A stretch of 64,000 nt of DNA, from contig AP031354.1 of assembly GCA_037833965.1 (NCBI GenBank), positions 11,076,001 to 11,140,000 of the forward strand, read 5' to 3'. The notes under the pieces are model-generated. The model was not told the origin of the DNA. It was given only the letters and a program-made list of their open reading frames with translations, and did no database searches. Shown here piece after piece: positions 1 to 9,605 of the stretch. The stretch comes from Marchantia polymorpha subsp. ruderalis (lineage: Eukaryota; Streptophyta; Marchantiopsida; Marchantiales; Marchantiaceae). Position 1 is the stretch's first letter; each line of letters starts with the position of its first letter. The translations under genes were made by a program, and so were the position numbers.

Positions 1-815
1 ACTCCGTCCAGTCCGTCCATTTCTCTCGCCTCTCCGTCGGCGCTCTTGTCGCCGTAACCCCGTCCGGCTGAAGGCGCACTCATCCGTTCCGTCCGTACAG
101 TCCGTACGGTCCGTACGGATTTTACTACTCCGTTGGGTCCTCGCCCGTCCGCGCTGCTGCGCTGGCGCCGAAGGCGCCGTACAATTTCCAACCCCGAAGG
201 CGCATTTCCCGCCGACGCCGAAGCGCATGTGCGTAGGCGAGCTTCGCTCGTCCGCCTGCGCAGAGGTTTTAATCCTTCCCGCCTACGAGTAGGCGACATT
301 CGCAGCGGACATCCCGCCGACGTCAAACCCTATTTCGCCTACGCGTAGGCGGACTGCCTTCGTCCTCGCATAGGACAAACTTTCCTCGCCTACTCGTAGG
401 CGAGAAGCTGCGTGTCTTGCGACCTCCATAACTCCCGGAATCCTCCTCCGTTCGTGGCGTTCTTGGGCTCGTTAGAATCAGCGCGTTGAGTTCTTTTCAA
501 CGAGACCCTAACCAAGTCGAGGCGTTTGGGAATTGACCAGCATCTAAGGATTCTTCTAGCGCCGAAGGCGCAGCGCCGAAGGCGGATTTCGCGCCTTGCA
601 CCGAAGGGGTTATTCCTTTAGAGCCCGCATGTAGGGTGGTGTCCGTCCCCGACGTTGCACCCAACTCCTGGATTCTACGAGTTTTCTCGAGATTCTCTGC
701 GATCTTCCAATTTCACTCTATTTTGCTGCACCGAAGGCTATTTACACTGCTGCCGCGGTACAGTTTTCCAAAAATGTTTTAATTTCCTCAAAAATACCAA
801 AAGTGGGGTACCACA
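1..815 (-). mobile_element. LTR 5' segment, ORF-L retroelement (cut by window edge)
   Basis: Read on the minus strand this begins at 815 with TGTGGTACCCCACTTTTGG, the start shared by all LTRs of this window, and runs off the left edge. It is the non-coding 5' part of the U3 region. It contains several near-palindromes of the type CGCCTATGCGTAGGCG (about 230-400) and one copy of the hairpin module (about 430-545). It lies directly against a copia relic, which suggests insertion into it. The short open frames here are shadows. Confidence 0.8.
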
Positions 816-1330
816 GATGTGCTAGCTTGATTCTCCTTGTTCTTCTTAATCCATGAGTAATAATTCTTCTTGATGTGACCCATCTTGTTGCAATAGAATC
901 ACTTCTTGTCGGCGTTGGAATTGATCTCGAGTTATTGGTATTTGTAGGTGATTTGTCATGATTCTTGGACTTCAATTTCCTTCCATCAATATTCTTGCAC
1001 TACTATTTGCCACGAGCCATGTGATTTATGCCATCACCGAAGTTATTCTTATCTGCTTTCATTTCCAAGTCTTTGGATTTTAGCCCAGATATCACTTCAT
1101 CTAAGGTGATAGATGACCTCCGTACTTGATTGTTGATTTCACCTCCGTGTATTCCTCTGGAAGTAGATTGAGAATGATTACTTTACTCTAATGGCTGAGC
1201 TCTTCCTTGTCGCCGGAATTTGCAAGCTTGATAGTCATCTTCAAAAACTCCTCTAAGTTGGCTTCAAAAGACTTTTACCCTAAAGTACCCCATGGACAAT
1301 ACTGGTCACACATGTTCTAGTATCAACAGA
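816..1330 (-). pseudogene. Ty1/copia gag relic
   Basis: Translating the minus strand in pieces gives recognisable copia gag: a stretch like NLLPEEYTEVKSTIKYGG followed by a DEVISGLKSKDLEMKADK-like segment, then a zinc knuckle of the form C-x2-C-N-K-M-G-H-I-K-K-N (about 855-915) whose first cysteine codon has become TGA. Several stops and frameshifts interrupt it. This order is the standard copia gag core. No protease, integrase or RT from the same element is visible, because the LTR ending at 815 cuts it off. The family assignment rests on these motifs only. Confidence 0.6.
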
Positions 1331-2535
1331 CGATGCAGGTAATGCAACTCTATCGCAGCGATATTGGCGTTGGACGTCTACTTGAGCTCTGTTGTTAATA
1401 TCAAGCTCTCATCAGTACTTCTATCTACCTATAATTTGAGTGCACTGTGCTCTCTTCAATCTCTGAAGTTACTATAATTTCAACTTCATAAGCAGTAATA
1501 GTATGGTGTGTTGGCTTCAATTCTCTATCTCCGGTTTACTTGTAGTTGTTCATGAAGACCAACTTTTCTTCATCGAGGTTGCTCTAATTCATGAACAAAG
1601 TCGAAGCATCGATCGTCATGTGAAACCATTGCAATGAGGAGCAAAAAGTGAAGTTTGAAGTTCCTCTCGCATGATATGTGTATAGTAACAAGTCCTAGAA
1701 TTTTAGCAAGATGTGACCTCGATGGGTAAGACGTATCAAACGAATTCTCATCAAGCAAATTAGGTTCCGATGAAGTACCATCAAGAAAATAACTACTGCA
1801 AACTATCGGTACTTTGATCAGAAATCATACAATAATTTCGGTTATAATAGACATTGAAAATGAGGCTCTTCACATGGGGAAAAGTGAGAGTATGTCACCC
1901 TCTTAGACTTGATAAGTGGTATTAACCACGTACCGGGGCAGCCAAACTTTAAGTAGCTTACCGAATTTTGTTTTAAGACCTGCTGTGATATAACTCCAGG
2001 ATACAAAAACTAAGAACACACAGTTACTATACTATGCCACTTCATCCCAAATCACACTCATTCATAGCTAGAACAAATTGAGCACGTCATCTTCACTTGC
2101 ACTGCAATCATCATACCAATTCCTCAAAGGGGGCCTTCTCTTTCAGTCAGGCTTTAAGATTTTATTGAATGGTGTATCTTGCAGGAACATGGTTACATCA
2201 ATGGTATGGACTCTTCAAAGAGTCGCGATTCATGAAAGCATTCATGGAGAACCATACCATCGCTGTGAAGTTGAAACCTTCTACAAGATAAGTACAATCC
2301 TCAGAGTGGCCGTCAAAGTAAACCGATCTGCGTATCATTCCAATTTCTGTATTCCCTTGCAGAAACTAACATCAGCTGCCTAAATAACAATATCCCCCTC
2401 TAGGCACAAACTCACAGATTATCACTCTATACTGCACAACCATCCTCAAAGAATTTAGAAAACCGTCCAACAAAATTTCCCTGCGTATATCAGGAGTTCA
2501 GATACTCAGCTACTACTTGGTTAAAAGTCTTTGAA
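1331..2535. other. Intergenic, no gene recognised
   Basis: AT-rich sequence between the copia gag relic and the secreted repeat protein. The part next to 1330 may be further degraded copia leader or gag N-terminus, but I could not confirm a motif. Open frames of 62 and 101 codons (1570-1758 minus, 2078-2383 plus) show no recognisable features. The 3' untranslated region of the gene at 2536-5274 should lie here. Confidence 0.5.
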
Positions 2536-5274
2536 TCATATTGCCAAGTATGATATGGACGATATCTTTCCGTTCTGAATCACTTCCTTTCTCAGACTCT
2601 CTGACTGAACATCAGTTTTTGATGCAAGAGGAAAGCTGTAGGTGTCCTCGGCGTCTTTCAGCGTGACGTCCAGCTTTTGAAACTGGATTGTTGCCGACGA
2701 TTTCTGAGTAGGAATTAGAGCAATCAGGTCGAACGCCAACCTGTCGATGACAACTTCCAGACTCACAAGAGCATATCTGATGGGCTCGAAAAACGGAATC
2801 ATCGTGATAATGCCGTGCTTGCCGATCACCACATTCAGCAAGGCCTGGTGGACCTGCACGAATGTAGTCAAGGCGTCGACGACGAGCTGGGCATCAGCGT
2901 CCGGAAGGGGACCTGACGTGACTTGGTCCACCCTCACGATTCCCTCAGAAACCTTCTGAATGATGGTTGCAAATCCGCTGGCGATCACCGCTCCCTGCTG
3001 GGGAGCGTTGAAGATGTTGATCTTCTGGGTCGCAACTCTGAGCTGATCCGACATGTCTGTGACAGTCTTCAGTCCCTCGACGATCTTCTCTGTCGTAGCC
3101 ATGAGAGCAGCATCAGATTCAGCGGATGCCAGCGGGAAGCTGTAGGTGTCCTCGGCGTCTCTCAACGTGACGTCCAGCTTCTGGAACTGAATTGTTGCGG
3201 AGGATTTCTGAGTAGGAATAAGAGCAATCAAGTCGAACGCCAACCTATCGATGACAGCCTCCAGACTCACAAGTGCCATTCTGATGGGCTCGAAGAACGG
3301 AATCATCGTGAGAATGCCGTGCTTGCCAATCACCACATTCAGCAAGGCCTGGTGGACCTGCACGAACGTCGTCAGGGCGTCCACTACGAGTTGTGCATCA
3401 GCATCGGGAAGCGGACCTGAAGTGACTCGGTCCACCCTGACGATTCCCTCAGAGACCTTCTGAATGATGGTTGCAAATCCGCTGGCGATAACCGCTCCTT
3501 GCTGAGGAGCATTGAAGATGTTGATCTTCTGGGTCGCAACTCTGAGCTGATCCGACATATCTGTGACAGTCTTCAGTCCCTCGACAATCTTCTCTGTGGT
3601 GGCGGTGAGAGCAGCATCAGATTCAGCGGATGCCAGCGGGAAGCTGTAGGTCTCCTCGGCGTCTTTCAATGTGACGTCCAGCTTCTGGAACTGAATTGTC
3701 GCCGACGATTTCTGAGTAGGAATTAGAGCAATCAGGTCGAACGCCAACCTGTCGATGACAGCTTCCAGACTCACAAGTGCCATTCTGATAGGCTCGAAGA
3801 ACGGAATCATCGTGAGAATGCCGTGCTTGCCAATCACCACATTCAGCAAGGCCTGGTGGACCTGCACGAACGTCGTGAGAGCGTTGACGACGAGCTGGGC
3901 ATCAGCGTCGGGAAGCGGACCTGAAGTGACTCGGTCCACCCTCACGATTCCCTCAGAAACCTTCTGAATGATGACTGCAAATCCACTGGCGATCACCGCT
4001 CCTTGCTGAGGAGCATTGAAGATGTTGATCTTCTGGGTCGCAACTCTGAGCTGATCCGACATGTCCGTGACAGTCTTCAGTCCCTCGACGATCTTCTCTG
4101 TGGTGGCAGTGAGAGCAGCATCAGATTCAGCGGATGCCAGCGGGAAGCTGTAGGTGTCCTCGGCGTCTTTCAATGTGACGTCCAGCTTCTGGAACTGGAT
4201 TGTTGCCGACGATTTCTGAGTAGGAATAAGCGCAATCAGGTCGAACGCCAACCTGTCGATGACAGCTTCCAGACTCACAAGTGCCATTCTGATAGGCTCG
4301 AAGAACGGAATCATCGTGAGGATGCCGTGCTTGCCAATCACCACATTCAGCAAGGCCTGGTGGACCTGCACGAATGTCGTCAGGGCGTCCACTACGAGCT
4401 GGGCGTCAGCGTCCGGAAGGGGACCTGACGTGACTCGGTCCACTCTGACGATTCCCTCAGACACCTTCTGAATGATGGTTGCAAATCCGCTGGCAATCAC
4501 TGCTCCCTGCTGAGGAGCGTTGAAGATGTTGATCTTCTGGGTCGCTACTCTGAGCTGATCCGACATGTCCGTGACAGTCTTCAGTCCCTCGACGATCTTC
4601 TCTGTGGTGGCCGTGAGAGCAGCATCAGATTCAGCGGATGCCAGTGGGAAGCTGTAGGTGTCCTCGGCGTCTTTCAACGTGACGTCCAGCTTCTGGAACT
4701 GAATTGTTGCGGAGGATTTTTGAGTAGGAATTAGAGCAATCAGGTCGAACGCCAACCTATCGATGACAGCCTCCAGACTCACAAGTGCCATTCTGATAGG
4801 CTCGAAGAACGGAATCATCGTGAGAATGCCGTGCTTGCCGATCACCACATTCAGCAAGGCCTGGTGGACCTGCACGAATGTCGTCAGGGCGTCCACGACG
4901 AGCTGTGCATCAGCGTCTGGAAGGGGACCTGACGTGACTCGGTCCACCCTGACGATTCCCTCAGACACCTTCTGAATGATGACTGCAAATCCGTTGGCGA
5001 TCACTGCTCCCTGCTGAGGAGCGTTGAAGATGTTGATCTTCTGGGTCGCTACTCTGAGCTGATCCGACATATCTGTGACAGTCTTCAGTCCCTCGACGAT
5101 CTTCTCTGTCGTAGCCTTGAGAGCAGCATCAGATTCAGCGGATGCCAGCGGGAAGCTGTAGGTGTCCTCGGCGTCCTTCAACGTGACGTCCAGCTTGGTG
5201 GCTCCCTTGGATGAAGCCTGAGAATGGCGGAATGCCAAGGTCGTGAGGAGCAACATGATGATTACGGCCTTCAT
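2536..5274 (-). CDS. Secreted five-repeat HsbA / cell-wall galactomannoprotein-like protein
   Basis: A 912-codon intronless frame. Residues 1-20 form a signal peptide (MKAVIIMLLLTTLAF core, likely cut after SQA). Residues 27-194, 195-362, 363-530, 531-698 and 699-866 are five almost identical 168-aa units; a 19-residue start of a sixth follows, then a unique 27-residue tail. Each unit is alpha-helical in character, lacks cysteine, and carries ALTTFVQVHQALLNVVIGKH, then a PFFEPIRMALVSLEAVIDRL-type helix and a terminal LIALIPTQ. This pattern matches what I know of the fungal HsbA / galactomannoprotein family (hydrophobic-surface or lipid-binding secreted proteins, normally a single domain of about 170 aa). 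Function is inferred: a secreted or cell-wall surface-binding protein. The ATG at 5274 is chosen because it directly starts the signal peptide. Codon pattern and GC are unlike the AT-rich flanks. A fungal origin by transfer is possible but untested. Confidence 0.65.
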   Translation of the reverse strand: MKAVIIMLLLTTLAFRHSQASSKGATKLDVTLKDAEDTYSFPLASAESDAALKATTEKIVEGLKTVTDMSDQLRVATQKINIFNAPQQGAVIANGFAVIIQKVSEGIVRVDRVTSGPLPDADAQLVVDALTTFVQVHQALLNVVIGKHGILTMIPFFEPIRMALVSLEAVIDRLAFDLIALIPTQKSSATIQFQKLDVTLKDAEDTYSFPLASAESDAALTATTEKIVEGLKTVTDMSDQLRVATQKINIFNAPQQGAVIASGFATIIQKVSEGIVRVDRVTSGPLPDADAQLVVDALTTFVQVHQALLNVVIGKHGILTMIPFFEPIRMALVSLEAVIDRLAFDLIALIPTQKSSATIQFQKLDVTLKDAEDTYSFPLASAESDAALTATTEKIVEGLKTVTDMSDQLRVATQKINIFNAPQQGAVIASGFAVIIQKVSEGIVRVDRVTSGPLPDADAQLVVNALTTFVQVHQALLNVVIGKHGILTMIPFFEPIRMALVSLEAVIDRLAFDLIALIPTQKSSATIQFQKLDVTLKDAEETYSFPLASAESDAALTATTEKIVEGLKTVTDMSDQLRVATQKINIFNAPQQGAVIASGFATIIQKVSEGIVRVDRVTSGPLPDADAQLVVDALTTFVQVHQALLNVVIGKHGILTMIPFFEPIRMALVSLEAVIDRLAFDLIALIPTQKSSATIQFQKLDVTLRDAEDTYSFPLASAESDAALMATTEKIVEGLKTVTDMSDQLRVATQKINIFNAPQQGAVIASGFATIIQKVSEGIVRVDQVTSGPLPDADAQLVVDALTTFVQVHQALLNVVIGKHGIITMIPFFEPIRYALVSLEVVIDRLAFDLIALIPTQKSSATIQFQKLDVTLKDAEDTYSFPLASKTDVQSESLRKEVIQNGKISSISYLAI
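2677..5196 (-). repeat. Five tandem 504-bp coding repeats
   Basis: The units on the minus strand are 5196-4693, 4692-4189, 4188-3685, 3684-3181 and 3180-2677, each exactly 504 bp (168 codons). They differ by scattered, mostly silent changes, with a few amino-acid replacements such as A/T after DAAL and M/Y in the FEPIR helix. The exact period and high identity indicate recent tandem duplication or continuing gene conversion. The partial sixth unit (2676 to about 2620) is more diverged. Confidence 0.93.
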
Positions 5275-5638
5275 CGAGAACGCCCTTTTCAGATGTGTAG
5301 CTGCAAGACAAGATTCACGAATAAAGAGAATCAGACAACATTGGAGCAGCCAAATTCAAGTGTGTGTGATCAGGCAAGAGATCTGAAATCTTCTATCAAA
5401 AAAGACCGCCAACAATTTGGTAGAGTCAATTAAGTCAAACAGATGCTAAATCCTCTAGTGTCAACACTCTAAACTCATTTCTGTCAGTCTAGAGTCTTGT
5501 TGTCGCTCTACATAAAAGCTGTGGAGGTGAACCAGATGGAGGCTGTGGTCTTCACCAGAAGCTGATGAGCTTGCCATCGTCAAGGAATGGGTGAGAGAGA
5601 ACTGGCTTGTTTGAATCCAATGCTCACTTTCATTGCTA

Positions 5639-5660
5639 CTTATACCCACTCGGACACGTG
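5639..5660 (-). promoter_or_regulatory. Candidate promoter: G-box plus TATA-like motif
   Basis: On the minus strand a G-box CACGTG (5655-5660, within CCCACGTGTCC) lies about 10 bp upstream of GGGTATAAGTAGC (TATA core 5639-5645). This would place transcription start near 5610 and give a 5' leader of roughly 330 nt before the ATG at 5274. A 38-codon upstream reading frame (ATG at 5577, stop at 5461) would be inside that leader. An intron in the leader cannot be excluded. Confidence 0.35.
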
Positions 5661-8584
5661 GGAATCTGAGGGTGGTGCATGAGATTCCATGGGAGACTGT
5701 TTGTACCTGTTAAGTAAACTTCAGAGGCCTCACGATTAATAAACGTTGCAATCTTCCAGGTTTCTCTATTCCAGTTAAGAATTATTTGCTACTAGTCATT
5801 CAAGTCTAATTTTGAGAATTCTAGGATTGTCTGCAAGATTTAAATAATTTGTTTTAAATTGGCCTTTGGTTTATCTACAAATTTCCCCAGTTTTAGAAGC
5901 TTCTTCTAAGGCTGGGCTTATAAGACTTCACAATTAAGTATACTGTGTCCAGAAGCTTATTAATGGCACGTAAGTGCAATTCAGAAGAATCATGTCTTAA
6001 ATATGATTCTTTTCATACCCACTTCTAGACCAGTTCTCTCGACATTTGAGAAAAGTATATTTTTCTCACCTGCATGTATTTCCACAAGCCAAGATCTTCG
6101 ATGTGAAGGAAAGCCTGATGTGATGAGTTGTTTTTTCAATGTGAGCTTAGTTAAATTCCTCAAACCTAGTGAAGTAATTGTTTCAACAAATTGGACAATC
6201 GGCTTCTCCAATCCCTTCAGTGACTACCCTTTCCTGTGAATTCGTCGGATGAGATGTCCCCTGCAGTTTTGCAATTCGACATTTCAAACGTAGATTCTCG
6301 TCAATGTATACAGTACCATACCACTACTCCACGATTTAACTTTCAATCATAAGCATGTACGATGATTCTCTTCCAAATTTCGTAGTATTATCGCTCTTCG
6401 TATCCTCTCTCAATCTTCAACTCCTCAGCGTTCCACCCCTATCCTTCAACCTTTTGGACCTTGTGGTGTAACGCCGTGTCTATGCTCTACTGGTGCAATT
6501 TTGGATATATCTACAACTGGAATCACAGTGTTCGCATGTATACCGAACGCTCATGATACTTCCAGTAAATAGTAGATCGCAATAATCAAGTCGTGGGCCA
6601 CATCCTAGCATCACGTTAGACAGTACATCGGCAAAGGTTGTTTCTATATCACGTGTAGATCTCAGGCTCTAAGCTCTCCCGACAAGGTACACTACAGGGT
6701 GAGATGTATGATCCTATCACGTGATTGTCTGTGAACAAAATTAAACAAACCGAACAAAACTGCTCCAGAACTGCTTGGCCTAAGTACAGTGAAGTTGCTC
6801 AACAATTGATGGAAGCACAATAATCAAGAACGGGGCGTGAAGGAATTTTCATCCCAAAACCAACAGAAATCACATGTAACAGACACAAACGAACACAAGA
6901 ATGTGGTGATGAAAGACTAGTTCCCGCAAACTACTCAATGAAGGTAGAGTATGTAACCAATATCAAATGTCCTAGTACTTTTCTTTTCTCACATCTTTAG
7001 ATAATTTCAATCTTGTTTACCCAACAATATAAACCCTTCCTCACATATGATTCTCTCTTGCAATGTGTTTCTCACACTTAGCTTTTCTTCAAGTCCCCTA
7101 CTTATCATGTATTCCTTATAACGGACTTAGACTTAGACTTATAACGGACAAATATTAGAAGGAATCAAAGTCGTCAAACCCTCATACGGTACATAGTATA
7201 TTGACACATCTTAAGGTACAAAAATCTTTAAAGAAAAACGACATGTAGATGGAGTTGATATCTCCCAATCTCCATCTCAGTCTTTAGTTTCCAACTTGAT
7301 CAACTGTACTCAAAATTTGTCCTTATACTTCACTTATTCATTGTTCGATTTTGCTCATTCACTTTGCATCAACTACTAGAAGCTTCAAGCATAACCAAGA
7401 CTTACCCAAAGTTACCACTTTCGTATCACGGTTTGCATGTCGGAACACGATATTGTTCCAAACATTCAATTAACAAGTTTTTCGGCGAAAACCTCACTAA
7501 TAGAGACTCAAATGTCTGTTCCGGAGATCCTATGAAGTAGAAGGAGAAGCATGAGATTCAAGACGTGGTGTTTATCGACAATAAACCCCAAATTACGACC
7601 CATGATCAGAGATTAAAATCTCACAAATGGTACTCCAAAAATTGGATGTAGATGTTGAGGTAGGATCTTGTTAGCTTTTTCTACACCAAGGATCCACAAA
7701 TGTAACAAGTGACAAAATAAAAGTTTACCCCTATATCAGAGGGCGCCGTTAATCTTCTGGTAGGATGTATTCTTGTAGGAATTTCCTAACCTTCCAGCAA
7801 TTGAAGTGACGGAAGAACCAATATGAAAATTACAAAGAAAAACTAAAACAAGATGTGCCGTTCCAAGGTATGTTCAGGGCTGTTAGATCATGACCAATAC
7901 GTTACGCAACAGACCCCCACACACCCCAACCAACAACTACAAAGACATTCAGATCAAGACTCAGAATGAAAATATTACAGTATAGGATAAGTGGAAGCCT
8001 CATGCCATGTCTGGAAGTACCCTGCTCGACTACTATGGAACCTCATCAAAAGATCGAACTGGCATATATCCAAACTTCTCCTACCCGGAGCACTCCACGT
8101 GATACTACCCAATCCTAACTGCGACTATCTCACACACACATTATACATGTAAACAAGATCATGAGGAGATCCTTCCACTACATACTAGAATTCATTTATC
8201 ACAAATCTTCCACTGGATCCCGAGACTTACTATCACAAATTTACAAATTTGGCCCTATTGCACTCACAAAACTAGCAAGAACCCAGGCCTAAGGTTACAC
8301 ATATAAAAAGCAAGTGCTGCAAAAAAGATGCAAGTCTCATAAGAAAACGAAAGGAAATATCCAATACATGATACCCAAGAGCATTTAAAAACTAAAATTT
8401 CCAAATCAAACTGCGATGGCTGTGATCCTTTCGAAAATCCTAGCTGCCACCAAAAATCTCCATATTCCACTTTTCAAGAATTTTGGATTTGACTTCTACT
8501 TGGTCACCGCTTTCTGCCGCCAGGAGCCTGGCATACATATTCTAGCCTAACAGAGACTATCCAAGTATTAGAGAAGTCCTAGAT
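5661..8584. other. AT-rich intergenic DNA, no gene recognised
   Basis: About 2.9 kb without a convincing coding region. The frames at 5990-6239 and 8264-8470 show no motif. A TATAAA near 7028 on the plus strand has no gene behind it. A small direct repeat containing TTATAACGGACTTAGACTT occurs at about 7115-7150. No LTR ends or integrase/RT motifs are visible until 8585. Confidence 0.5.
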
Positions 8585-9605
8585 TGTAATAACCCACCAA
8601 AGGCTAAAACTGCAATATAGTGGTAGAAAGGTCGAACCCATAAGGACAGAGGCAACACACAGAGTACAAAGTGTCACATTTAACAGACTATTGAAGAGTT
8701 TGAATTCTCAGGCGACTGTCACTCCCAGAAATACTGCAAGTGTTCACTCGGAGGTCGCAAAGTGCAGCGTAGTTCACTCAACACACACACACACACACAC
8801 AGAACTGCAACTATAGAAACACATCTCAAAGGTTGGTTAAGACCTCTATTTAAGATTTCAGGGAGAAAGTCTCTCACGGATACACTTCAGCAAATCTGCG
8901 GGTAGTGACTCCCAACTCCGGCTTTTATAACCCTTCCACTAGTTTCTGCTAGCATAGGGAACCCGGATTGGACTTCCTACTTCGGATCGAAGTCACTCAC
9001 ACGCGGTGAACAACACACTCAACTCACAAAACGCGCAGAGAACACAGGTCCAACTGAGAGACTCAAATGAGAAACGATCCAGTAGCACACTATAACAATC
9101 TATTGAAGAGTTTGAATTCTTAGGCACTTGTCATTCCCAGAAATACTACACGGGTTTGCCCCGAGGGCACCTGCTGCAGCGTAATCTGAATTTACAACCA
9201 AGGCTTACTCGAAGTAGCAAAACTTCACTTTGGCATTCAGGGGAAAAATCCCGAAGGAGTACAATCAGGAACAATCACTCGAAGGTGTAAGGGGGAACTG
9301 TTCAGGTATCTAACTCGTAACTGGCTCTGAGCATCGGCAATCACCCGCAGGTGTAGATCCGAACTACTCAAGTCTCTAACCAATGTACTAGCTCTGAACA
9401 TTCGGCCGAAGGCCTTCAGCTACAAAATGCGGAACGCCAAGTTGTAGCTCCTCTTGCGCGGTGACAGAACTAAGGACACAAACACGTAGAGAAAATGAGT
9501 TCTTGATCTGCACTTCCAAAACTGGAAGAATCCCAAGGCAAGACGCCTTGAACTACTTTATACCTTCTAAGTCCTTACTAACACTACACTGCACTACAGT
9601 ACACG
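8585..9605 (-). mobile_element. LTR 3' segment (R-U5 part), minus strand
   Basis: Starts at 8585 with TGTAATAACCCACC, the reverse of the LTR end GGTGGGTTATTACA. It continues through the CA microsatellite (about 8784-8802), the direct-repeat modules, and the TATA/hairpin region (about 9530-9565: CAAGGCGTCTTGCCTTG on the minus strand). At 9606 it is cut by the start of a plus-strand LTR. The U3 half of this copy is missing from the neighbourhood. Confidence 0.85.

Noticed and set aside
133..348. 71-codon frame near the left edge
   Set aside because: It lies in the non-coding 5' part of a minus-strand LTR and is made of the palindromic repeats.
2923..4428. Plus-strand open frames (165, 141 and several 70 codons) opposite the repeat gene
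   Set aside because: They recur with the 504-bp period as shadows of the minus-strand frame and lack any own motif.
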